The notes under the pieces are model-generated. The model saw only the letters and a program-made list of their open reading frames with translations, was not told the DNA's origin and did not search any database. 6,003 nucleotides of DNA, taken from the NCBI GenBank assembly GCA_017621015.1, contig JAGAUC010000280.1:1-6003 (forward strand). Direction: 5' to 3'. The stretch's first letter is position 1. Each line of letters opens with the position of its first letter. Positions 1 through 5,436 of this stretch are shown in pieces. This DNA comes from Clostridia bacterium. GTDB taxonomy: Bacteria > Bacillota > Clostridia > Oscillospirales > CAG-272. The position numbers were made by a program, and so were the translations under genes.

Positions 1-1
1 C

Positions 2-86
2 GCGGGAGTGGCGGAACTGGCAGACGCGCACGTTTGAGGGGCGTGTGGTTATCACCGTACGGGTTCAATTCCCGTTTCCCGCACCA
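2..86 (+). tRNA. tRNA-Leu (anticodon GAG)
   Basis: This is a complete class II tRNA with encoded CCA (84-86). The acceptor stem pairs 2-8 with 76-82 and the discriminator base is A83. The T arm is 59-63/71-75 with loop TTCAATT. The anticodon stem is 29-33/41-45 with a seven-base loop holding GAG at 36-38, which reads the leucine codons CUC and CUU. A long variable arm lies between the anticodon and T stems (about 46-58), as expected for tRNA-Leu. Its promoter must lie upstream of the window. Confidence 0.97.
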
Positions 87-123
87 AAGCATCCTGCACC
101 TTGTGCAGGATGCTTTATTTTTT
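87..123 (+). terminator. Intrinsic terminator behind tRNA-Leu
   Basis: A 12-bp perfect stem (88-99 with 103-114, GCATCCTGCAC and its complement) with a three-base loop is followed by a T-rich tail (114-123). It begins right after the CCA end, so it probably ends the tRNA precursor. It ends only 16 bp before the start codon of the next gene, leaving hardly any room for a separate promoter. Confidence 0.9.
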
Positions 124-139
124 CATTTGGGAGAAATCT

Positions 140-1204
140 ATGAGGCTTACCGTTACACCAAAGCGAAAAAATGAATACGTGGCTACCTACCGATATCGGC
201 AGATCGACGAAACAAGCGGAATCTGCGCCTCCACGGCCCTTATCTGCATTCGAGGTACACGATTTGGCTGTGGCTTTGTCCCTACGATGACGGTGGCGGA
301 CGTCTCGACGCTGCCCGAATACCGAAATCGCGGCCTTGTGCGTGAAATGCTGGAGACAGCACACAAAAAAGCGCGTGAATACGGCGCCTACGTCGCGCTT
401 CTCCACCCCTTCTCCTTTGATTTTTATCGGAAGTTCGGATATGAAAAGGTTTCGGACAGCGTAAGTGCCACGCTTGCACTCTCTGTCTTGAATGCCTTTT
501 CCGCGCACACTTCGCTTGTACCGCTTGAGGAAAAATATTATGGAGATCTCCTCGCGCTTTTCCGTGTTTTTTCGCAAAATCGGAATCTAATGTTTGACCG
601 ATATAACACTGCCTCTTTTTTAAAGAAAAAGGAGGAAATATATATTTATGTTTATCGTGAAACACTTTGCGGCTATATTTCGATAAAAAAAGACATCGAG
701 AGAAAAAACATAACCGTAACCGAAATGGCGTTTTCTTCTCCCGATTCCCTTACCTCGCTCCTTGCCCATCTGAAGGGCTATGCAAACGATTTTGAGACCG
801 TTTGCTTTGCTGATGTTGAGCCGATTCCCGAGCTGTATTCACTTTTTAAGGGTCTGGATGTAACGTATGAGTCACGCGGTGATCTTGCGGCAAGGATTCT
901 GGACACCGAAGGGCTACTCAGTGCCATTGATTATCCCACAGAGCACGGAGAATTTACACTTCGTGTCATCGATACGCTTCCCGATGTGGCCGGTGTTTTT
1001 AAGGTAACCTACGAAAATAACAAAGGCATCGCAGAGCGACTTCCCGACAGCGTGGTGGCAGATGTAACGGCGAGCGCTCCGGTTCTCCTGCGCCGCATAT
1101 ACGGCTGTGACGAAAGCTGTGAGGGCTTTATCTTGCACGGGGATGCCTCAGACTTTTTTCGTGCTTTTCCCAAGAGGATCAACGGCTTGTTTGAGCATTT
1201 TTAA
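140..1204 (+). CDS. Eis-like GNAT family N-acetyltransferase
   Basis: The 354-residue protein resembles the Eis family: an N-terminal GNAT domain, a second degenerate GNAT domain and a C-terminal SCP2-like domain. Family members transfer the acetyl group of acetyl-CoA to amines. Residues 52-71 hold a typical beta4/alpha3 acetyl-CoA segment (VADVSTLPEYRNRG), although the last Gly/Ala of R-x-x-G-x-G/A is Val67. Residues 94-101 (DFYRKFGY) match the Eis segment with the catalytic tyrosine. About 270-345 look like the SCP2-like fold, and the chain ends in Phe354, as in mycobacterial Eis, where the terminal carboxylate acts as base. It is somewhat shorter than the roughly 400 residues of Eis. ATG at 140 was chosen because GGGAG lies six bases upstream; the in-frame TTG at 101 lies inside the tRNA terminator. 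No signal peptide is visible, so it is probably cytoplasmic. The substrate is unknown; an aminoglycoside or other polyamine is only a family-based guess. Confidence 0.88.
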   Translation: MRLTVTPKRKNEYVATYRYRQIDETSGICASTALICIRGTRFGCGFVPTMTVADVSTLPEYRNRGLVREMLETAHKKAREYGAYVALLHPFSFDFYRKFGYEKVSDSVSATLALSVLNAFSAHTSLVPLEEKYYGDLLALFRVFSQNRNLMFDRYNTASFLKKKEEIYIYVYRETLCGYISIKKDIERKNITVTEMAFSSPDSLTSLLAHLKGYANDFETVCFADVEPIPELYSLFKGLDVTYESRGDLAARILDTEGLLSAIDYPTEHGEFTLRVIDTLPDVAGVFKVTYENNKGIAERLPDSVVADVTASAPVLLRRIYGCDESCEGFILHGDASDFFRAFPKRINGLFEHF

Positions 1205-1216
1205 AAAGGACATCCC

Positions 1217-1250
1217 AACGGCATATCTCAAAAGAAGTATGCCGTTTTTT
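1217..1250 (+). terminator. Intrinsic terminator of the GNAT gene
   Basis: AACGGCATA (1217-1225) pairs with TATGCCGTT (1238-1246) across a 12-base loop and runs into six T residues (1245-1250). It starts 13 bases after the stop codon of the acetyltransferase gene. Confidence 0.87.
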
Positions 1251-1308
1251 GCAATTTGTCTCCGAAATGCTTTGTTAAAAATAAATTTTCGGAAATTATG
1301 AAAAGGTA

Positions 1309-1337
1309 TTTACAAGCATTAAAAACTGTGATATAAT
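1309..1337 (+). promoter_or_regulatory. Sigma-A-type promoter upstream of the structured leader
   Basis: The -35 box TTTACA (1309-1314) and the -10 box TATAAT (1332-1337) are separated by exactly 17 bases. The stretch before the -35 box (about 1276-1304) is very A/T-rich, as in an UP element. The predicted start of RNA is near G1344, the first base of the long inverted repeat. Confidence 0.85.
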
Positions 1338-1357
1338 AAATTTGCCAAACAAATTTA
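1337..1357. promoter_or_regulatory. Candidate operator palindrome over the transcription start
   Basis: TAAATTTG (1337-1344) and CAAATTTA (1350-1357) form a perfect 8-bp inverted repeat with a five-base spacer. It overlaps the end of the -10 box and the predicted start site, where a repressor would block transcription. A third copy of TAAATTTG lies at 1487-1494 in the far arm of the long inverted repeat. The sequence is low in complexity and no regulator gene is present in the window, so this is only a candidate. Confidence 0.4.
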
Positions 1358-1500
1358 ATAATAGAATTATCGGTATCTTTTTTCTTTATGGAATAATTAT
1401 ACCCTTTTTCGTCATAATCATTTTTAGAAATCGGTAAAATCGCGACCCCTTTTAAATGATTATGGTGAAGATGCTATAATTCTATTTAAATTTGTTTGGC
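1344..1500 (+). ncRNA. Long AU-rich hairpin: structured RNA or leader domain (unidentified)
   Basis: This is the main content of the 378-bp gap between genes at 1205-1582. Bases 1344-1370 pair with 1476-1500 over 25 bp with a single two-base bulge (1359-1360); the outermost 15 bp, beginning GCCAAACAAATTTAA, are perfect. Bases 1406-1423 then pair with 1454-1471 over 18 bp including three G-U pairs. Between the two stems lies a lopsided internal loop (1371-1405 against 1472-1475); its 5' strand can form a small hairpin (GGTAT 1372-1376 with ATACC 1399-1403). A strong promoter would start RNA at its first base and a terminator ends about 59 bases after it, so it could be a standalone transcript of about 215 nt. 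The outline (closing stem, central bubble, upper stem) recalls 6S RNA, but I do not recognise a conserved sequence. A leader domain or a MITE-like repeat are alternatives. Confidence 0.5.
1472..1480 (+). promoter_or_regulatory. Possible second promoter (extended -10)
   Basis: TGCTATAAT is a perfect extended -10 element inside the 3' arm of the inverted repeat. The base stretch at the -35 position (1452-1457, TTAAAT) is poor. If active, it would start RNA near 1487 and bypass most of the hairpin, leaving only the downstream terminator before the small membrane protein gene. It could also be a by-product of the AT-rich repeat. Confidence 0.3.
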
Positions 1501-1508
1501 GACAATTG

Positions 1509-1559
1509 GGGTTCGCGTTTTTCGGTGCGCCGACCCTGGTTGGCGCGCTTTTTATTTTT
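1509..1559 (+). terminator. Intrinsic terminator with overlapping antiterminator-like hairpin
   Basis: The terminator stem pairs 1525-1533 with 1540-1548 (GTGCGCC with GGCGCGC plus two inner pairs, six-base loop) and is followed by TTTTTATTTTT (1549-1559). An alternative stem pairs 1509-1518 with 1527-1536 (GGGTT with GACCC and GCGT with GCGC, one C-C mismatch). It uses up the left arm of the terminator, so the two cannot form together. This is the usual layout of a transcription attenuator. The Shine-Dalgarno of the small gene starts eight bases after the T tract, so the terminator sits where it could control that gene. It could equally be the plain 3' end of a standalone RNA. Confidence 0.75.
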
Positions 1560-1582
1560 ACTTACAAAGGAGTTCTATCAAA

Positions 1583-1810
1583 ATGCAAAACAAAAATCTT
1601 GTTCGCTTCCTCCTTACCTTTTTCCTTGGCTTTATCGGAAGCATCATCATCAACCATTCGGAGCTGAAGCCTGAGGGCTACACCTGCAGAACACTTGCTT
1701 ATATTTTCCTTACAGCAATCACGCTTGGAATTTATGGCCTTGTAGCATCGATATGCAACCTTACCTTTGATCCTTCCAAGGGAAAGGTCATCGGTTACAA
1801 GAAGGACTAA
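1583..1810 (+). CDS. Small two-helix membrane protein (unknown function)
   Basis: The 75-residue protein has two hydrophobic segments, roughly residues 7-24 (VRFLLTFFLGFIGSIIIN) and 38-58 (LAYIFLTAITLGIYGLVASIC), separated by a short polar loop with SELKPEGYTCRT. The tail is hydrophilic and lysine-rich (DPSKGKVIGYKKD). The FFLGFIGS segment and the helix-loop-helix layout recall TM2-domain proteins, and similar small proteins occur in gut Firmicutes, but I cannot name a function. ATG at 1583 is preceded by AAGGAG (1567-1572) at a spacing of ten bases; longer readings back to 1496 would start inside the terminator region and lack such a site. The gene probably depends on read-through of the upstream terminator from the promoter at 1309-1337. 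It faces the GH2 gene tail to tail. Confidence 0.82.
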   Translation: MQNKNLVRFLLTFFLGFIGSIIINHSELKPEGYTCRTLAYIFLTAITLGIYGLVASICNLTFDPSKGKVIGYKKD

Positions 1811-1813
1811 GCA

Positions 1814-1855
1814 CGGTCTTTTCGGATATGCCGTAGACCGAAATATCGGCATATC
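1814..1855 (+). other. Possible H-type pseudoknot in the 3' untranslated region
   Basis: CGGTCT (1814-1819) can pair with AGACCG (1835-1840), and GATATGCCG (1825-1833) with CGGCATATC (1847-1855). The two stems interlock: six and nine base pairs, with connecting loops of five, one and six bases, which is the geometry of an H-type pseudoknot. The two stems could also be mutually exclusive hairpins. It starts three bases after the stop codon of the small membrane protein gene and ends where the terminator begins. Confidence 0.4.
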
Positions 1856-1899
1856 AGCATTCAGGGGCTGAGTCAATGACTCAGCCCCTGAATGCTTTT
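1856..1899 (+). terminator. Long hairpin terminator between convergent genes
   Basis: The arms 1856-1875 and 1877-1896 are perfect complements around a single central A; in RNA this gives an 18-bp stem with a five-base loop, GC-rich in the middle. On the plus strand it is followed by TTTTATATTTTC, so it ends the small membrane protein transcript. On the minus strand it begins right after the GH2 stop codon but no T tract follows, so there it would act less as a terminator than as a 3'-end stabilising stem. Confidence 0.88.
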
Positions 1900-3550
1900 A
1901 TATTTTCATTTTTCGAGCGATGTCGAGCGCACGATCCTTATCCGGCTTTACCACCTCTCGGTCATAAGTCATAATACCGTTGATCTCCTCCTCGACGTCA
2001 GAAATCTGGGTATAAATGGTGGCGCAGAGCCCCTTTTCAATGAGTGGGATGACCTCGGTCTCGTAAAGCCTTGCGAAATCCTCATTGTATTGCTCAAGCA
2101 TTTGGCAGTTGCGGTAGCCGTAGGATTTCTTTTCGTCAAAAAGATGGTCCTTCACGGCGTAGCAATAGCCGCCGAATTCCGAAACGATGATCGGTCTTTG
2201 GGCCTTTTTCGGAAGCTTTATTTTCTTGAAATAGACGTGCAGGCTTTCCACATCGCTTTCCGTTTGCCAAAACCAGCCCGACGTGGCATCCACGAAGCGG
2301 CTCTTGTCCCAGCTTCTAACCATCGCATAAAGGCGATCCGCCTCAAACTGCCCCCAGCCCTCGTTGAAGACCGTCCAAAGACAGATCGAGGGGTGGTTAT
2401 ACAGATGTTCAACTGTTTCCTTGCTATGTGCCACAAAGATCTCCTTTGCCTTTTCGGTGCGCTTCAGATGCTTATCCTTCAAGCGCTTCAGGCCCACCGT
2501 CGGTAAGGCGGTGTCACGGACAAAGGAATAATCGGAGTTGTTCACAAAGTCCTGAAAAACGATCATACCCAGGCGATCACAATCGTAATAGAAGCACTCC
2601 GGCTCGATCTTTATGTGCTTGCGAAGCGTGTTAAAGCCAAGCGATTTTGCGGTTTCAATATCCTTTGTATATCCGTCCGGCGTTTTGGGCAGAAAAATGC
2701 CGTCTGCAAAATACCCTTGGTCAAGAAGTCCGTGAAAGAAATACGGATGGCCGTTGAGGCAAAGGCGGTGGACGCCGTTTACAGTCTTGGTTTCCAACGT
2801 ACGGAGCGCAAAATAGGTCTCAACCGAATCCTTGTCCGCTGTAATTTTAAGACGATAAAGATATGGCGTTTCGGGTGTCCAAAGCTTCTTTTCGGCGGGA
2901 ATGACCGTCACGGTGTTCCCTTCGATGCAAACCTTGCCCTCGTCTCCCAAAAGCTCTGCCGTAAGACTTTTTGCCTCGGTATTCACGGTAATCGTTGCGC
3001 TCTCAAGTGTTACGTCGACTTTCAGGGAGCGGATATATTCCCTGGGCACAACCTCAAGCCACACGGTCTGCCAGATGCCGCTGGTTGGCGTGTACCACAT
3101 GCCGCCGCGGTCAATTCTTTGCTTTCCGTACGGATAATCGTGGTCGAGCGTATCAATCACCTTGACAACGAGCTCATTTCGCTCGGCTATCCACTCGGTG
3201 ATATCCACCGAAAACGGAAGATATCCGCCCGCATGCTCAAACACCTTGTTGCCGCTTATATAAATTTCCGCGTGATTGTCTACCGCGCCAAAATGAAGCA
3301 GAAGTCTGTCATCTTCCTCAAGCGTGGGAACGGCAAACCGGCGGCGGTAAAAAAGCACATCCTCACGGCCGATCTCTCCCTCAAAGCCCGAAAGTGAAGA
3401 CTGGGGCGGATACGGCACAAGGATCTTAGCGTTATATTCGGAAGGCTCGCTCCCCTTTTGGCAAACAGCAAAATCCCATTCACCGCAAAGAGACACAAAC
3501 GAATCTCGCTTCATTTGCGGGCGGGGATATACGTTCCACGACATGCTCAT
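1898..3550 (-). CDS. Glycoside hydrolase family 2 enzyme, probable cytoplasmic beta-glycosidase
   Basis: The 550-residue protein has the three GH2 domains in order: an N-terminal sugar-binding jelly roll (about 5-170, with FYRRRF and GGMWYTPTSGIWQTVWLE at 149-166), an immunoglobulin-like domain (about 171-255) and a TIM barrel (about 260-550). The barrel shows the GH2 signatures HGLLDQGY (273-280), LGFNTLRKHIKIEP (304-317) and CDRLGMIVFQD (324-334). The acid/base is Glu397 in FNEGWG, the nucleophile Glu458 in SEFGG. GH2 enzymes hydrolyse beta-galactosides, beta-mannosides or beta-glucuronides with retention. The stretch EEINGIMTYDRE (521-532) aligns with the place where beta-glucuronidases carry N-x-K-G, and that motif is missing, so a glucuronidase is unlikely. 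No signal peptide is seen. The start ATG overlaps the stop of the MFS gene (ATGA), with AAAGGAG eight bases upstream; Met3 is a weaker alternative start. It is co-transcribed and probably translationally coupled with the carrier. Confidence 0.92.
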   Translation of the reverse strand: MSMSWNVYPRPQMKRDSFVSLCGEWDFAVCQKGSEPSEYNAKILVPYPPQSSLSGFEGEIGREDVLFYRRRFAVPTLEEDDRLLLHFGAVDNHAEIYISGNKVFEHAGGYLPFSVDITEWIAERNELVVKVIDTLDHDYPYGKQRIDRGGMWYTPTSGIWQTVWLEVVPREYIRSLKVDVTLESATITVNTEAKSLTAELLGDEGKVCIEGNTVTVIPAEKKLWTPETPYLYRLKITADKDSVETYFALRTLETKTVNGVHRLCLNGHPYFFHGLLDQGYFADGIFLPKTPDGYTKDIETAKSLGFNTLRKHIKIEPECFYYDCDRLGMIVFQDFVNNSDYSFVRDTALPTVGLKRLKDKHLKRTEKAKEIFVAHSKETVEHLYNHPSICLWTVFNEGWGQFEADRLYAMVRSWDKSRFVDATSGWFWQTESDVESLHVYFKKIKLPKKAQRPIIVSEFGGYCYAVKDHLFDEKKSYGYRNCQMLEQYNEDFARLYETEVIPLIEKGLCATIYTQISDVEEEINGIMTYDREVVKPDKDRALDIARKMKI

Positions 3551-4842
3551 TGGCTTTTCTCCTTTTTCATAAGCCGCGCCAGGGGCAAAAGCACCGGAAG
3601 AATCACAAGTGCCGCTATAAGCGCCGCCACAAAAATGTTTTGATTGGGAATAAAGGCCTCGGTGCCGTCCGAGCCAATCACCTTCTGTGCATTGGCCAAC
3701 ACCTTTTGTCCGATAAACGGACCGATGATGCCGGGAATGAGCACCTGGCCGACAATGCGGAGTCCTTGAAATCTTCCCGCCTTGTTCTCGGGCGTATACT
3801 CACGGATCAGCGCACCGAAAACCGCCATTCCGCACAGATAGCCGCACATCATAAGCAAGGATGCCACAAAGACGAGCACGGTATTCGTAAAGAAGCAGAA
3901 CAGCAGATATCCGACACCGAGTGCCGCAAGTGCGGGAAGAACGGTTTTGAGAAAACCGTATTTGTCGTATAGCCGCCCGTAAAAGAGGGTTGCCACAGCG
4001 GCCAAAATCACCGCCGGCGCCATAATGAAAACGTAATTGTCAAGCTTCAGCGCCTCGGTATAATACAAGATGAGATACGGCATAAAGATCTGGATCGAAA
4101 TACCAAAAATGGCAAACGCGCCAAGAGAAACGTAAAGTGTTTTGTTGTTCTTGATGACCGACGGACGGAAGCCATAGAAAATGTTGGCAAAATAGTTTTC
4201 GCCACTTGCGGACTCCAGGCTGGGTTCCTTGATAATGAAAAAACCAAGAATACCGATCAGCACAACTACCGCTCCCATAATGCCAAAGAAAACCGACCAG
4301 GCGCGCGGATCGGAATTGTCCATTCCGAGTGTGCTTCCAAACACCACAAGGATCGCCAAGAGCGGCATCATGGCGTTGATTCCCTCCGCCGCACCGCGAT
4401 TGGTCTGATCGGTGGAATCCGTAAGCCACGCGTTAAAGCAGGCATCGTTGGCCGACGAGCCGAAGAAGGTCATCACACAGTCAAGCACGATTACAAAGGT
4501 AATGCCAACCGAAGCGGCCGAGGTCACAGCGGGTATTACCGAGGAAATAACATCCACCCGAAGAAGTGCAAATGCCGCAATGGATATACCCCAAAGGATG
4601 TATCCGCCCGAAATAAAGATCTTTCGTTTGCCGAGCTTATCCGAAAGCGCACCGATCAAAAGCGTTGTCACCGTGGCAGCAACAGCACTGGCCGTGACCA
4701 TAGCCGCAATGTCTGAGGGTGACGCCGCAAACATCTTATAGATAAAGACATTAAAATACATATTCTCGATCACCCACGCCACCTGTCCGACAAGTGAAAA
4801 GACAGTAAGCGTGATCCAGAAGTTTCTGCCAAGCTTGTTCAT
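3547..4842 (-). CDS. MFS transporter, putative glycoside or sugar carrier
   Basis: The 431-residue protein is an integral membrane carrier with about 12 hydrophobic segments. The loop between helices 2 and 3 has the MFS signature GALSDKLGKRK (64-74), repeated in weaker form in the second half as YGRLYDKYG (288-296), as expected of the internal duplication of MFS proteins. WLTDSTDQTNRGAAEG (139-154) and REYTPENKAGRFQGLR (347-362) are equivalent cytoplasmic loops of the two halves, similar to sugar-transporting MFS/GPH-type carriers. The ATG is preceded by AAAGAGG at a spacing of six to seven bases. It is the first gene after the promoter at 4907-4879 and overlaps the GH2 gene by four bases, so it most likely imports the glycoside that the GH2 enzyme splits. 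The solute and the coupling ion cannot be read from the sequence. Confidence 0.88.
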   Translation of the reverse strand: MNKLGRNFWITLTVFSLVGQVAWVIENMYFNVFIYKMFAASPSDIAAMVTASAVAATVTTLLIGALSDKLGKRKIFISGGYILWGISIAAFALLRVDVISSVIPAVTSAASVGITFVIVLDCVMTFFGSSANDACFNAWLTDSTDQTNRGAAEGINAMMPLLAILVVFGSTLGMDNSDPRAWSVFFGIMGAVVVLIGILGFFIIKEPSLESASGENYFANIFYGFRPSVIKNNKTLYVSLGAFAIFGISIQIFMPYLILYYTEALKLDNYVFIMAPAVILAAVATLFYGRLYDKYGFLKTVLPALAALGVGYLLFCFFTNTVLVFVASLLMMCGYLCGMAVFGALIREYTPENKAGRFQGLRIVGQVLIPGIIGPFIGQKVLANAQKVIGSDGTEAFIPNQNIFVAALIAALVILPVLLPLARLMKKEKSQ

Positions 4843-4878
4843 ACAAAACCTCTTTATATATCAAAATTTATTTGTTTT

Positions 4879-4907
4879 ATTATAGCATAATTCCGCCCGT
4901 TTGGCAA
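4879..4907 (-). promoter_or_regulatory. Promoter of the MFS-GH2 operon
   Basis: On the minus strand TTGCCA (4907-4902) and TATAAT (4884-4879) are 17 bases apart, and TGC directly before TATAAT makes an extended -10 element. RNA would start near 4872, leaving a leader of about 30 bases before the MFS start codon. The near match to consensus suggests a strong promoter, so control would have to come from a repressor or catabolite system. I saw no clear cre site or operator. Confidence 0.87.
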
Positions 4908-4948
4908 GGGATTCATAGCAATAACGAAAAGATTGACACGGTACCATC

Positions 4949-4982
4949 AAAAAACGGAGAACGCAAGCGTTCTCCGTTTTTT
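4949..4982 (-). terminator. Terminator of the ligase-ACT operon
   Basis: A perfect inverted repeat pairs 4949-4963 with 4968-4982 (core ACGGAGAACG) around a four-base loop. It carries six A residues at one end and six T residues at the other, so it can work on both strands. On the minus strand it starts seven bases after the ACT gene stop codon and separates this unit from the MFS promoter. Confidence 0.92.
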
Positions 4983-4989
4983 ATTCAAG

Positions 4990-5424
4990 TTAAAAGCTAC
5001 GGTAAAGATTTTCGGCGTGAATGGTGTGAATGCCGTGCTCTGTCAGATGCTTCTCGGCATCCTCAAGCTCCTCGGTCTTGATCACCACGATAGCCTTATT
5101 GTCCTTCTGTCCGACAAAGGCATACATATATTCAATCGAATGATTGCCCTCGTCCAAAACACGAAGGATCTCGGAAAGCGCACCGGGGGTATCGTTCATC
5201 TCCACGGCCAAAACCTCGGAGGTCTTGGAAATGACACCTTCCTCGCGAAGCACCTGCTGGGCAAGATCGGGCTGGCTGGCAATGATACGCAGAACACCGA
5301 AATCGGTGGTATCCGCAAGAGAAAGTGCGCAGATGTCCACTCCGTTCTTAGAAAGGGCATCCAGAATGTCAGCAAGTCTTCCCTGCTTATTTTCCACGAA
5401 AATCGAAAGCTGTTTTACAAACAT
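4990..5424 (-). CDS. Tandem ACT-domain protein linked to a PaaK-type ligase
   Basis: The 144-residue protein consists of two ACT domains with no catalytic domain. The first covers about residues 3-66 (QLSIFVENKQGRLADIL, with Gly15 at the usual turn between strand 1 and helix 1). The second covers about 70-140 (LAVEMNDTPGALSEIL, with Gly81 at the same turn). ACT domains bind small ligands, often amino acids, at the interface of dimers. Stand-alone tandem ACT proteins of this type are commonly encoded beside phenylacetate-CoA ligase-type genes in anaerobes, so a role in sensing an aromatic amino acid or its breakdown product is an inference from context. The start ATG is preceded by AAGGAGG, which overlaps the stop codon of the ligase gene; only 12 bases separate the two genes, so they form one operon. 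It should be cytoplasmic. Confidence 0.88.
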   Translation of the reverse strand: MFVKQLSIFVENKQGRLADILDALSKNGVDICALSLADTTDFGVLRIIASQPDLAQQVLREEGVISKTSEVLAVEMNDTPGALSEILRVLDEGNHSIEYMYAFVGQKDNKAIVVIKTEELEDAEKHLTEHGIHTIHAENLYRSF

Positions 5425-5436
5425 ATTCCTTCCTCC

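Noticed and set aside
65..577. 170-codon open frame on the minus strand, antisense to the tRNA terminator and GNAT gene
   Set aside because: Its 3' end runs through the tRNA, its protein is rich in Cys, Arg and His without any domain, and the plus-strand GNAT protein is clearly the real product.
1501..1560. T-box or other known riboswitch leader
   Set aside because: No T-box sequence (GGGTGGNACCGCG type) or other familiar aptamer core was seen, and the gene behind it is not an amino acid or tRNA ligase gene.
2615..3397. 260-codon open frame on the plus strand inside the GH2 gene
   Set aside because: It is antisense to well-conserved GH2 domains, lacks a Shine-Dalgarno site and resembles no protein family; it is a shadow of the GH2 codon use. 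The same holds for the plus-strand frame at 1892-2506.
4862..4874. CAAA...TTTG near-palindrome at the start site of the MFS operon as an operator
   Set aside because: Arms of only four A/T-rich base pairs; too weak to tell from AT-rich background.
4899..4907. TTGCCAAAC shared between the MFS promoter (minus strand) and the repeat edge at 1342-1350
   Set aside because: A single nine-base match, in one case part of a -35 box, with no extension on either side; chance is the simplest explanation.
4933..4961. Perfect TTGACA (4933-4938) on the plus strand as a promoter
   Set aside because: No -10 box at a spacing of 16-18 bases (the stretch is GGAGAA) and no plus-strand gene follows; a terminator hairpin overlaps.
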